A stretch of 64,000 nucleotides of DNA from Tenrec ecaudatus (lineage: Eukaryota; Chordata; Mammalia; Afrosoricida; Tenrecidae). Positions 35,526 to 44,929 of this stretch are shown here, one piece after another (positions within the stretch are counted from its first letter, which is position 1; each line of letters opens with the position of its first letter). The stretch is from assembly GCF_050624435.1 (NCBI RefSeq), contig NC_134541.1:11276995-11340994 (forward strand), in the 5' to 3' direction. The position numbers and the translations under genes were made by a program. The notes under the pieces were generated by a model, which saw only the letters and a list, made by a program, of their open reading frames with translations, had not been told where the DNA came from and did not search any database.

Positions 35526-36083
35526 TTAGTTTCTGGAGCGGCGGTTAACATGTCAGCCTCTGGTATGCTTAAACATCCGCCCATCGCAGTGGACCTATGG
35601 TTTGGTGTGGCCTCTGATGCCTTGACAAAATGTCTGTATACCCCGTGGCCCTTATGTGGACTGGACAGCCAGGCAGTATGGCAGCCCTTGGGGGAATCTA
35701 GTACCAGCTGGTCAAAGGTGAGAATCTTGCCCCCCACCCCCGGCCTTGAAGATGCACCTCCGGCCCATATGCTCATGCCTAGGGTGCACACCTTCAGCTT
35801 GGGCACGTCCTGCACCCTGCATGTCATCCGGTATGGTCTCCATGACCACAGCTCTCTTGTTTATTGACCAGCAAGCTGCATCTTCTGGATTATCAAAGGG
35901 ACAGGGTCGGGGCTGGCTGGTGCAACTACTGAACAGCCTCTTGCGCACAACCTGGTGGATGATGGAGGTGGTCCGCAGAGCCAGATCTGTGCAGCTTGGC
36001 CAAGAGGTGCAGGTGGATGTCCTGGCTCTTGAATTCCCTCAGCGAACTTTTCACTCCTTCTTGTGGTGGATGTCAACCCCCAC
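35526..36083 (-). pseudogene. RPL18: RPL18 processed pseudogene
   Basis: Read on the minus strand this is a decayed, intronless copy of ribosomal protein L18 (eL18, large subunit, 188 residues). Recognisable segments in order are GVDI near the start, [50 protein letters not shown] and [12 protein letters not shown]. The initiator position reads GTG (plus-strand 36081-36083). A TGA interrupts the N-terminal part soon after GVDI, and at least two frameshifts move the homology between frames around 35860-35960 and 35740-35770. The expected stop falls at 35526-35528. It is followed by a diverged 3' UTR and an A-rich stretch on the minus strand near 35470-35490. Upstream, leader similarity ('gcaggaggcgcc') persists to about 36108. 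No target duplication was found. It is much older than the RPL11 copy and certainly non-coding as L18. Confidence 0.88.
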
Positions 36084-36185
36084 GCCGGCGCCTCCTGCTC
36101 AGCCAGGTCAAGACAAGCGGGACACCGGTTGTTTGTCCTGTGGGGTTTTGTTTTGCTTTTGGCACAATGCTTCCTTATGCTATAG

Positions 36186-36250
36186 GCCACACCAGTTGCC
36201 TTCAAGTCGATTGTAACTCATGGCGACGCTGTGTGTGTGTGACAGGGGAC
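36186..36250 (-). repeat. AfroSINE tail, antisense
   Basis: 'gttgccttcaagtcgattgt' and 'aactcatggcgacgc' are the complement of the SINE end. Confidence 0.7.
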
Positions 36251-36733
36251 CTGGGCTCCAAGGGCCCTTTGATTTGTTGTTGTTTCAGCGTGCTGAAGTT
36301 TATTTCTTGCGCTTGCAAAGTCTTACCTGGGCATTCCTGATAAGGGGGAGGAGCCTGGGGTTCACTTTGCTCCATGAAGCCCGTCAAGACACTGCATTGG
36401 ATGCAGCGTCGTCAGGCATCGTCAATACAGTTCTTCCAAGGGTGCCGTCCTTATTCCAGCTCCTTTTATTTTCAGTTTTCACCATGATGGGGTTTTATTG
36501 AGGAAGCTAACAGGTTACAATTCCGTGCCAGAAATGTTCAGGATACAGTAGTTTGGTCAGACAACTGATTCTCTGTCATGCCTGCAGGAGGCCTCTCTCT
36601 GGTGTTAGCCCCTCAGCAGGCCTTGAACCTGCTCAGGCAGCATTAGAAATCTGCTGTCCAGGGCTCTAAAGACACTCCACTTTACCAGTAAGCCTCAGCC
36701 CAAAGCTCTAGCTCCAGATACCCATGTCAGACT
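36251..36733. other. Intergenic, nothing recognised
   Basis: No gene or confident repeat between the SINE tail and the SPIN copy. Confidence 0.4.
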
Positions 36734-36741
36734 CCCTAGAC

Positions 36742-36935
36742 CAGCAGTTCTCAACCTGTGGGTCACGACTCCTTTGGGGATCCAACAACCCTTTCACAGG
36801 GGTCACTCAATTCATCACAGTAGCAAAATGACAGTGATGAAGTCGCCATGAAAATAATGTTATGGTTGGGGGGGTCGCCACCACCTAAGAGACTATATTA
36901 AAGAGTCGCGGCATTAGGAAGGTTGAGAACCACTG
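36742..36935 (+). mobile_element. SPIN-type non-autonomous hAT element, 194 bp
   Basis: Ends 'cagcagttctcaacctgtgg' and 'ggttgagaaccactg' form the terminal inverted repeats. A perfect 8-bp duplication, 'ccctagac', flanks it at 36734-36741 and 36936-36943. The inner 'gtagcaaaatgacagtgatg' and 'agtcgcggcattaggaagg' are characteristic of SPIN, a hAT family known to have entered several tetrapod lineages by horizontal transfer. Confidence 0.92.
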
Positions 36936-37202
36936 CCCTAGACAAATGCCTGGGAGACTTCTCACTCTGCCTGAAACTCTCCTGCCCAAAGGCACTCTGC
37001 TTTCTCACTCGCAGGCCAGCACTGTCTCCTGCTCTTGGTTCTAGGGCCACTGCTCCCCTGTCACTGTGGTGTCACAGCTGTCTGTCTCCTGGATCAAGGA
37101 GGCTTCAGCATGGAGAGTCCTTTCACAGCCTGACCTTGCTCTCTCACTCGTTACTCAGCTGTAAATGATCCCACGTGCTCTTTGGAGCTGAGCAGCTGGT
37201 AC

Positions 37203-37713
37203 TGTGAGGGGTCCCGAGTGGGTCATACCTGGGTTCCTGGCTTCCCAAGAGAAAGAATTCACACCAAAGTCTGTTTCGTAATCCAAGTGAATTGTTGTGA
37301 AGGATGAGAGAAGTTTCAGGTTTTACAGCCTCAAAAGAGTACACACTATTTCAGGGGAGTGTGCCAAACGGCTCAGCAGCCAAGCGGAAGCTCACAACTG
37401 GAGGCGAGCCACCTGGTGGACCGGCGCACCCACACGTGCGGCACTGAGGCCAGAGAGCTTGCCCGCTCGAGCCTGGCACAGGAACAGGATCAAAAGCGAC
37501 TGGCCTTCCCGCTGCCAGGGTATTTCAATCCTCTGGCTGAGAGGTGTGCTAGAAGGTATATTGGTTGACCCCACTGGCTGAATTAGGACCACCTGGGCGG
37601 AGTCATGAGCCTGGGCCTAGTTTGGGCCACCCAGGTGCACTGCCCACCTGGCTTGGGGCCTGAATTTGACCATGCCCAGTTCAGGGGTCTTCTTGGGTGG
37701 CTAATGCTCACTT
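37203..37713 (-). mobile_element. ERV1-like LTR, antisense
   Basis: The complement ends 'gtgtgaattctttctcttgg' and 'cgggacccctcaca' and contains 'gaggctgtaaaacctgaaac' and 'tggggtcaaccaatatacct', matching the LTR at 8915-9560. Boundaries are uncertain, especially near 37713. No internal retroviral genes are present. Confidence 0.6.
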
Positions 37714-37984
37714 GATTCCCTTTCAGCCTTCTGGGGGGGGGGGCGGTTCTGTACAGGCATGGGGGTGGGGGACAACCACCTGTCTCTAGCTACCTAACAG
37801 TACAGTAGTGGAGGACTTGCTAGGGGATGTCCATTCTCCCCAGAGACATGCTCATGGAAGCCCAGAAAAGTTATAGGGTTTCCAGAAAGTTCTTTTTCTA
37901 CCTCCACCATTCCCCACTGATCGGCAGACAAGGGCAAGCAGCCCTTTTCTGGGAGCCAATCCCTCCCTCGGATAAGGGGTTATG

Positions 37985-38140
37985 CCTTGTGTAGCTAACC
38001 ACAGGATCAGCGGTTAGAAACCACCAGATGGTCCGAGCGAGAAAGAGGAGGCTTCTGTAAAGAGACCCACAGCGGTGGTTCTGCTCCGCCCATAGGGCAC
38101 TGCAAGTCAGACGGCGTCAGTGCCAGGGAGCCCTCTCTCC
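37985..38140 (+). repeat. AfroSINE, diverged
   Basis: 'gtgtagctaaccacaggatc', 'cggttagaaaccaccag' and 'cgcccatagggcactgcaag'. Confidence 0.65.
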
Positions 38141-38984
38141 AAATGCCAACACCAACGGCAATCCTTCCAGGGGGCTGCCAGTTCCTCAGAGGCGAGCAAG
38201 CAGGCGGGGTGGTGAAGGTGGGAATTGGGCCCTGGTGTTTATTAAGGTTTCTTTCAGGTTGGGTCAGAGCAGCTTGGGTGGGTAAATTGCAGGAAGCACC
38301 GGGGACTAAAGGCTCTCTCTGGACTGAAGCAGGGGATTTGTTTTGTTTTCTCAGGAAGGGGTGGCATGAGGGATCATAAATTGCCCAGTGGCTTCTCAAG
38401 GAGTTTATGAGATCCTGGGACCCTCCACAATAGGATGAAGGAGGACTCTTAGCACCTCATTAAGGTTGTTTTTTACCAAATGCTGGGGATCAAAAAAGCC
38501 CCCCTCAAAGCCCAGTCTCATTTTCATTCAGAATCCTCCACTCTGAAATATAAAAAGATGTCATAAAATGGAAATACAATGGTGACCCCCATCTCCAGTA
38601 GATGCATTAAATGTTTCATGTGGAAGGGGTTCCCTGGAGAGATAAGGACTGGGGCCCCAGGGCAGCCTGCCCCCCCTCCGTGGGGCAATGCTGTGAATTT
38701 CCTCCCAGACTGCAAAATGGGAAGCGGGTTCCCTTCTGCCAACCCGGTCCTTCCCATGAGCTGTCCCGGGCCCTTTTACATATCTCCATCCTCTATCAGG
38801 GCCAAAATGAATTTTAATTTTTTTAAAAAGTTGAAATGGCAAGTTATTTTGTTATGTCTTTTCCACCGTTCGAGGAAGAAGAGGGGAAGCTTATGAATAA
38901 ATCCCAAGACTGTTCCAGCTTGTGGAGATTCTAACAAGAGGCCGGCCAGCTGGAGGTTAAGGTCACCCTTGAAGGCTGGCAGCC
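38141..38984. other. Intergenic, nothing recognised
   Basis: Frames on both strands lack domains; no clear repeat identified. Confidence 0.4.
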
Positions 38985-39190
38985 TCGCCCAGTCATTGTC
39001 AAGCTGTGGCACCTGGGACAGGGACACGTGTCTTCCCTCAAGGCCTGTCCCCTCCTCTGTAAAGTCAGACCAAGGAGAGCAATCACTCTAGTGATTGAGG
39101 ATTCAATGAAATGACACAGCTCCTAAAAAAAAAAAAAAAAAAAAAAAAAAGAAATGACACAGCTCCTACGGCCAGCCTAAGACCTCTCCG
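38985..39190 (+). repeat. MIR with a poly(A) insertion
   Basis: 'ctgtcccctcctctgtaaag' and 'gattgaggattcaatgaaat' correspond to the MIR core and 3' end. It is split by the poly(A) insertion at 39125-39150. Confidence 0.65.
39125..39150 (+). mobile_element. Poly(A)-only insertion flanked by a 17-bp duplication
   Basis: An uninterrupted 26-A run between two perfect copies of 'gaaatgacacagctcct' at 39108-39124 and 39151-39167. The duplication marks a retroinsertion in which only the tail was copied. Confidence 0.88.
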
Positions 39191-40464
39191 TGATTAGTAA
39201 TCATTTCTTATTCATTCAATGAGCATTCATTCATTCGGCAAAGATCTGCTGGGGGTGGCGCTGCTGGTGCTGCATGGAGCTAGCTACTACTCATTGCCAG
39301 CTAGCAATGTGATGTTATTCCGCCCCATCAAACTATCGTCTGTTATGGTCCGTCAGGCATTCATTGGCTGGCATTTGGAAAGGACATCCCTTTCCTACTC
39401 TGGCTGGAAGCACCGTTGAAATCTATTGGCCACAGGTGACCTCGCTGGTATTTGAAATGCTTGCTGGGTCTTCCAGAATCATAGCAACGTTCAAGCCTCC
39501 TAGAAGCGCAAACACATATGTGCTGGGTGGGGGTGGGGTGGCCTCAAACAAAGTCCACTCCCTCCTGGGGGCTGATCCCTTAGTAATCATCCCGGAGCTG
39601 AGCACGCAGGCAGTTACAGGTAAGGCAGGGAGGACCTGGAGCCCCGGCTCTAGCCAGTCCACTGGAATCCTTCTCGCTCTGGGGTAACGCATTCCCCCCA
39701 CCCAGGAAGTGAGGGCTCACTACTTGGTTCCCACCGGGGTTTCCCAGCCTCAGCAGGATTAACCTTTGTTTGGGGCCAGGAGCTCCAGTGGCGATACAGC
39801 AGTGAAGCGCTCAGCTTCTAAGAGAAAGGCTTGCGGTTGGAACTCCTCCGCCAGCCACTCTGTGGGAGAAAGACCTGGAGACATACTCCCACAAGATTTC
39901 AGGTGGTGAGACCCAAGGGGGCAGTTGAGGATTGACCAGATGTTACCTCACAACAGTCGTTTGGTGGGGGTGGGCATGGAAGGGCTTGCCCTGTACCGTG
40001 TAGGGTGCTTAACAGCTTCTCGGGCTGTTCTAACCAGCAGGGACCTACGATGCCTCTCCAGTGTGACAACCATGTCTGCAGGCATTGCCACATGTCTGCT
40101 GGGGGCAAACTCGCCCCTGGTTAGGAAGCACTGCCCCTCTGAGCCCGTGCTCCCTTGCCTCCGACCTGGAGTCAGAGCCTCGTCTATTTCATAGGCGGAT
40201 AGAGAGAAGTGAGTGATGCAGAGGCTTCCAAGACAGGGGTCTGTCCCCCAGACTTAAGATTAGGACTAGACACCCGCTCTGGCCCACCTGTCTATGGGGA
40301 ACGCAGGTGACGCTGCTCTTTCAGGCTTCCCCTCGGCAGCAGGTGCCCTGAACCCCGATCAGCCCATGATTCGGTGGGGAAAGCTCACCTCGTCAACTGT
40401 TTTTATCTCGCTGTAACTTTAGATGGCCGCTCATCTTTGGTTCCTTAGGTAGCTGTTTGACTGA
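39191..40464. other. Intergenic; SINE trace near 39785-39910
   Basis: 'gagctccagtggcgatacag' and 'gtgggagaaagacctggag' at 39780-39880 suggest a decayed SINE. Otherwise nothing is supported. Confidence 0.4.
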
Positions 40465-40478
40465 CAGATCATTCACAT

Positions 40479-40511
40479 ATCGCTTCTCGGCCTTTTGGCT
40501 AATATCAAGTG
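40479..40511 (+). pseudogene. U2 snRNA 5' fragment, retrocopy
   Basis: The first 33 or so bases of U2 snRNA ('atcgcttctcggccttttgg', then 'ctaatatcaagtg') with one mismatch to the usual 'ctaagatcaag'. It is flanked by a 14-bp near-perfect duplication: 'cagatcattcacat' at 40465-40478 and 'cagataattcacat' at 40512-40525. It lacks the branch-site region, the Sm site and the 3' stem, so it is a truncated pseudogene. Confidence 0.88.
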
Positions 40512-40529
40512 CAGATAATTCACATCACA

Positions 40530-40650
40530 CCCTGCAATGGTTTCAGCATGTTAAAACGGATTGTGCAGACCTCACCACAATCAGTTTGAGAACATTTCCC
40601 TCATGAAGGTTAGCTCCTCATTTCCCCCCTGCTCATGAGTTTTGGTCACT
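40530..40650 (-). mobile_element. L1-like 3' piece, antisense
   Basis: 'gtgcagacctcaccacaatc', 'agtttgagaacatttccctc' match the antisense piece at 27150-27230. Confidence 0.5.
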
Positions 40651-40889
40651 ACTCACCAAAGTAGGATGGGGAACATGATCATCTCTGTGGACCATTCGAC
40701 AGGGCCTACCTGGTACAATTCAGTGCCATCATTGTGCAGCCACCGCGAGCCATTGACATAAACTCGCTGTTCCCTAAGGTTCCCATCTAGTCTTCCCCGT
40801 TGCTAGTGTCAATTAGATTCACAGAGATAGTTCTTCAAAGGACTCGATGCCAGTCAAAGGAGAACCCACATCTGGGGGTGGGGGTGGGG

Positions 40890-41092
40890 TGGGGGGATTT
40901 AGGTAATGACACATCCATATCGGACATGGGACAAATCTCTAAAACTTATGGAAAACTTCGACATCTCAACAAGAAAACGCGAAATCAGTTTTAAAATGGA
41001 CAGAGAATATGAACAGACACGTCACCGAAGAAGACATTCAGGGGGTCAATAATTAAATGAAGAAATGCTCACAATCATTGGCCAAATTTTTA
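40890..41092 (+). mobile_element. L1 ORF2 3' fragment, first part
   Basis: 'cgacatctcaacaagaaaac', 'aaatggacagagaatatgaa' and 'cgtcaccgaagaagacattc' follow the L1 ORF2 C-terminal sequence. It continues at 41605 after the block of SINE, SPIN and RTE. Confidence 0.7.
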
Positions 41093-41095
41093 AAA

Positions 41096-41575
41096 ATCAC
41101 CAAACTTACTGTCATTCAGTTGATTCTGACTCATAGTGACGTTCTATAGCAGCGGTTCTCAACCTGTGGGTCACGACCCCTTTAGGAGTCAAACGACCTT
41201 TTCACAGGGGTCGCCTGATTCATAGCAGTAGCAAAATGACAGTGATGAGGGAGCAACGAAAATACTGTTATGGCTGGGGGGGGTCACCATTACATGAGGA
41301 ACTGTATGAAAGGGTCGCGGCCTGAGGAAGGCACAGAACCGCTGTTCTATAGCGTTTCAGAGGCTGCACCTCTGCTTCCCCAACACCATAGTTTACAAGC
41401 ATCGATTCTTCTCCGGCCGTCCCTGTTTATTGCCCGGTCTCACATGCATGTGACAGAGTAGAACTGGCCCCAGAGCATTCCTGAGACTATCACTCTCCCT
41501 CGTCTTTCTCCCTCCGAGCAACTGGGAGGTTTGAACTACTATGGTGGTTAGAAGTCTGTTACCTCGTAGTAACTA
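41096..41575 (-). repeat. Antisense SINE/RTE block hosting a SPIN copy
   Basis: An antisense SINE tail ('gttgattctgactcatagtg') is interrupted by SPIN at 41150-41344. A short antisense RTE piece follows ('caacaccatagtttacaagc' to 'cacatgcatgtgac', about 41373-41455), then a further antisense SINE body to about 41575. The whole block splits the L1 remnant. Confidence 0.65.
41150..41344 (+). mobile_element. SPIN-type non-autonomous hAT element, 195 bp
   Basis: It has the same layout as the copy at 36742: 'cagcggttctcaacctgtgg' at one end and 'gcacagaaccgctg' at the other. It is flanked by a perfect 8-bp duplication, 'ttctatag', at 41142-41149 and 41345-41352. It sits inside a SINE tail and is therefore younger than that SINE. 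Confidence 0.92.
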
Positions 41576-41604
41576 GGAGTCCATGTCACCAGGACACCTG
41601 CCTT

Positions 41605-41770
41605 AGACTTTAGTGAGGCGCAATCCAAACCACCGTGAGATGCCAACACTCACAACACAGTTCAAAACCACAGGAAGCAACCACTGCTGGGGAGGTGTGG
41701 TGAGACGGCCCCTCGGGCAGCGCTGGCGGGACTGTCAGGCGGGGTGGCCACTGTGGGAAACAACTAGGGT
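41605..41770 (+). mobile_element. L1 ORF2 3' fragment, second part
   Basis: 'aatccaaaccaccgtgagat' and 'gaagcaaccactgctgggga' continue the L1 sequence from 41092. Confidence 0.65.
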
Positions 41771-41789
41771 GTCATCAAGAATCTGGCCA

Positions 41790-41935
41790 TGGAAAAGCCA
41801 CAGGCTCTCCGTTTCTCTTTGGGCAAGCACGACAGTTTTCCAAGCCTCCGCTTTCTCGCCTGCCGAATGGGGGCAGGGATCCCACCAAGCCCCTTTTGTT
41901 GTGAGGATTAAAAGAGCAAGGGACAGTCAAGAGCT
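41790..41935 (+). repeat. MIR
   Basis: 'ctttgggcaagcacgacagt', 'ccgctttctcgcctgccgaa' and 'ttgttgtgaggattaaaaga' are the MIR core and 3' part. Confidence 0.7.
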
Positions 41936-41999
41936 ACCCCTGCCCAATGTCCGGCCCATCGCTGGACTGGAGACACGGAATACAGCGGGGGATAGAAAA

Positions 42000-42190
42000 A
42001 AGGAGCCCTGGGAGCACAATGGTGGAGCACTTGGCAGCTCACCAAAGGTTGGTGATTCAAACCCACCAGCGGATTCAGGAGAAAAAGATCTGATGATCTG
42101 TCCCCCAAAAGATCGCAGCCTAAGAAATGATGGGGCAGTTCTGCTCTGTCCTGGGGGTCAGAATCATCAGTGGTATACATTAACACAGGG
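42000..42190 (+). repeat. Afrotherian SINE, second type
   Basis: 'ggagccctgggagcacaatg', 'aaggttggtgattcaaaccc', 'ggggcagttctgctctgtcc', ending near 'ggtatacattaacac'. Confidence 0.75.
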
Positions 42191-42424
42191 TGGGGGGCGG
42201 GGAATTCTGTGGCCTTAGACATTGCTTGTCCCTCAGGTACAGGGGAAATGAGCAACAGCAGTGTTGGCCGTCCACTGTGCAAGGTAAGCTCAGGTTTACT
42301 GGTGCTTTCTGACCTGCAACGAACAGTCTCACATCTAGGGGACAATATGCAACGGATCCCTCCAGAGGAGTAAGCCCAAGGACACCGTGCTGACCTTGCA
42401 GACTGGGCTCTTCCAGATTGGCCT

Positions 42425-42590
42425 GGGAGGAAATGGGTCACTCATTGGGCTAACTGCAGAGTTAGTGGTTCAAACCCACCAACCACTTCAGGGGAGAAAG
42501 AGGAGGTTCTACCTCCATGAAGAATTTCAATTCTCCCCTGCCCTACAGAACGGACCACTGTGAGTTGGGGTGTATTTGACGGCGAGTTTG
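42425..42590 (+). repeat. AfroSINE
   Basis: 'gggtcactcattgggctaac', 'gttagtggttcaaacccacc', ending 'gtatttgacggcgagtttg'. Confidence 0.75.
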
Positions 42591-43164
42591 TTTTGTTTTT
42601 CCGAGAGAAGCACAATTGATGTTGCCAATTGGCATCCCAGGAACCTCCTAGTCCCTGGCCAGAGGTAAGACTGGCCAGCCTAAAAAATGACATGGGAATT
42701 GCTTTGCTGATTTGGTGTCATGGTCAGAGCCCCAAGGAGGCTACAGTGTGAGTGGCCGGTTGCTTGGAGACAGTCCAAGTCCCTACCCATCCACCCCAGC
42801 TGCTCTGGGAGGGAACAGACCCCTGTGAGCTTCTCTCGGGAGGTTTACGAGCAGTCTTCCCGAAGAGTTCATGGTCCAGGGTGATTGATTCTATCTGGAG
42901 AGGCATTGCTCGAAGGAGAAACCTGGCTCTCTAAGCTTCTGCTTTCCTTTCATCTTCCCAGAGTGGGTTCCGTCCTCTATAAATAACAAAGGCAAGAGCC
43001 CGTCTGCCTGCAAGACTGGACTTCTTAACAGTGGTTGCATAAACCAGTCCGACCAGAACATGGGGGGCTGTGGGGGACCTACCGGGGGTATTTTAAAGGA
43101 GTGGGATGGGAGGGTGTGGGAGGGATTAGGGTAGCAGGGTTGGCGTATAGCCACAGGCTGGACA
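42591..43164. other. Intergenic, nothing recognised
   Basis: No gene or confident repeat. Confidence 0.4.
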
Positions 43165-43368
43165 CCCTCCAAGCTGACAGCCTTGTGTGTGTGTCGCTGG
43201 GCCGTCCCATTCGCGGGCACCCTGTAGCACAGAGCAGGACCGCCCAGCAGCTTTCCCAGGGGCAGATGGCCAGGTCTTGTCTTCCGCGGAGCCACTGGTG
43301 GGTTCGAGTCACCTCCCTTGCAGATAGCAGCTGAGCACTTAACTGTTGTGTCACCAGGGTTCCTTCCC
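43165..43368 (-). repeat. AfroSINE, antisense, GC-rich
   Basis: 'gagccactggtgggttcgag' and 'cttaactgttgtgtcaccag' are the complement of the SINE middle and head. Confidence 0.65.
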
Positions 43369-43564
43369 AAGGGAAAGGGATCCCCTGAGTTACTACCTGG
43401 GGTGTATGAGTATCTGTAACACAAGACCATCTATCGATGGTAAAAAAAAACAAAACCTACCCAATGGTATAAACAGCTCATTCTCGCTACCTCTGTGGCT
43501 CAGTTCAGAGGCCCCTCCTGCAGTACTACTGGATGAATGTCAGTGGACATCTCTATACATTGTT

Positions 43565-43725
43565 ATAAGAAGCCCCGGGCGCCATGGTTAAACACTGGGC
43601 AACCAGCAGAAAGGTCAGTGGCCCGAACTCACCAGTGCCCGTCAACATTACTGCCTGGAGAATAGTTCCACTCTGTCCTGTAGGGTCAACAGGAGCTGGG
43701 ACTGCCTGTAGGCAACAGGTTATGG
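43565..43725 (+). repeat. Afrotherian SINE, second type
   Basis: 'gaagccccgggcgccatggt', 'aaggtcagtggcccgaactc', 'tgtcctgtagggtcaacagg'. Confidence 0.65.
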
Positions 43726-43899
43726 GATAAATGATGCATACGGATTTCTATCTTGCTTGGCTTTTATTTGAATCTGACCAGAAGCATAGTAAAACATTTC
43801 CCCTGTAAAAATGTCTAAAACAATCCACGCATGACGGCTCTCCTGTCTCACTTCCCTTAGAATCGCTGCTATCGCGGGCAAGCGCTCTGGCAGGGTGTG

Positions 43900-44115
43900 T
43901 CGTCCCAGTGCCCTGGTGGGTTATGCGTTGGCTGCTAACAGCAAGGTCAGCAGTTTGAAACCACCAGCTGCTCCAAAGGAGAAAGATGAGGCTTTCTACT
44001 CACGTAAAGATTGACAGCCTTGGAAACCCACAGAGGCAGTTCTACCCTGTCCTGTAGCGTCGCTCTGAGTGGGAATCCACTCAGTGTCAGTGAGTGAGTG
44101 CTTACAGTTTTAGAA
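43900..44115 (+). repeat. AfroSINE, full length
   Basis: 'ctggtgggttatgcgttggc', 'ggtcagcagtttgaaaccac', 'gatgaggctttctactcacg' and the end 'ggaatccactcagtgtcagt'. A good reference copy for the window. Confidence 0.9.
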
Positions 44116-44444
44116 ATACCTGAAATAGCTTTAGAAATATTTTTTTGGTGAGCCATTAAAAATACATAGATTAGAGCAAATTCTGTATGTTATTCAGTGA
44201 CTTGTGTTTTTCCCTTGGAAATATGTTTTGTCTTGTTTTGCTCTTTAATTCTTGGTGAGTGCTTGGTGGGGGGGACTCTTCATTCTCTTAAGCTGCTGCT
44301 GCATAGATAGGCTCCTTACTATGAATGAAACCGTCTTGTGCAGCACTGAGTTCGTGTAGACAGTTTCTGATTCAGGATTGTTCCAAACAAGGCTGCAATG
44401 AAGACTGGGCTGTGCACATGTGTGGCTTTTCCTCATGGATCAAA

Positions 44445-44515
44445 ATCACAGCCATCGAGTCGATTCCAAAGCACAGCGAGCCTACAGGACAGATGGAGTT
44501 TGTCCTTTCCATGGT
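44445..44515 (-). repeat. AfroSINE tail, antisense
   Basis: 'cacagccatcgagtcgattc' is the exact complement of the SINE end. Confidence 0.7.
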
Positions 44516-44582
44516 GGTGGTGGTGGTGGGGGGGGGGGTGTTCCTCCTTCTAGTTCATAAGTGTAGACATAAAAAGAAGTTA

Positions 44583-44682
44583 CCGCATATACTCGAGTAT
44601 AAGCCGCCCCAAATATCAGCTGAGGCACCTGCTTTTACCACAAAAACTGCTGAAAGCTCAGCTTATACACGAGTATATATGG
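44583..44682. mobile_element. 100-bp palindromic MITE with TA flanks
   Basis: The ends 'ccgcatatactcgagtataa' and the complement of 'ttatacacgagtatatatgg' form inverted repeats of about 20 bp with few mismatches. Both sides are flanked by TA (44581-44582, 44683-44684). TA duplication suggests a Tc1/mariner-type origin. The same termini are a widespread vertebrate MITE pattern, but I cannot name the family. Confidence 0.75.
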
Positions 44683-44729
44683 TATTTTGTTGGTCAATAA
44701 GGCAGCTCTCATCAAGTGTCAACTTTGAG

Positions 44730-44885
44730 TATCATAAGTTCCAACCCATCAGCCACTCCTGGGGAAGAGGTTGGCTATCCGGTCCCATAAAGATTTACGG
44801 TCTTGGAAACCCTGAGGAGTGTGCTACTCGGTCCTATGATTGCTGTGAACTGGAACCAACTCGACGGCGGTGGCAATGGGCCATG
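44730..44885 (+). repeat. Afrotherian SINE, 3' part
   Basis: 'cccatcagccactcctgggg', 'acggtcttggaaaccctgag' and the end 'aaccaactcgacggcggtgg'. Confidence 0.75.
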
Positions 44886-44929
44886 CCCTCCAACCAAAAC
44901 GCTAGAAATCAGTAACGAGAACAACAGCA

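Noticed and set aside
40479..40511. Functional U2 snRNA gene
   Set aside because: Only the first 33 or so bases are present, with no Sm site, no 3' stem and no snRNA promoter, and it is flanked by target duplications.
41613..42218. A 201-codon plus-strand frame
   Set aside because: It crosses an L1 remnant, a MIR and a SINE, so the open frame is accidental.
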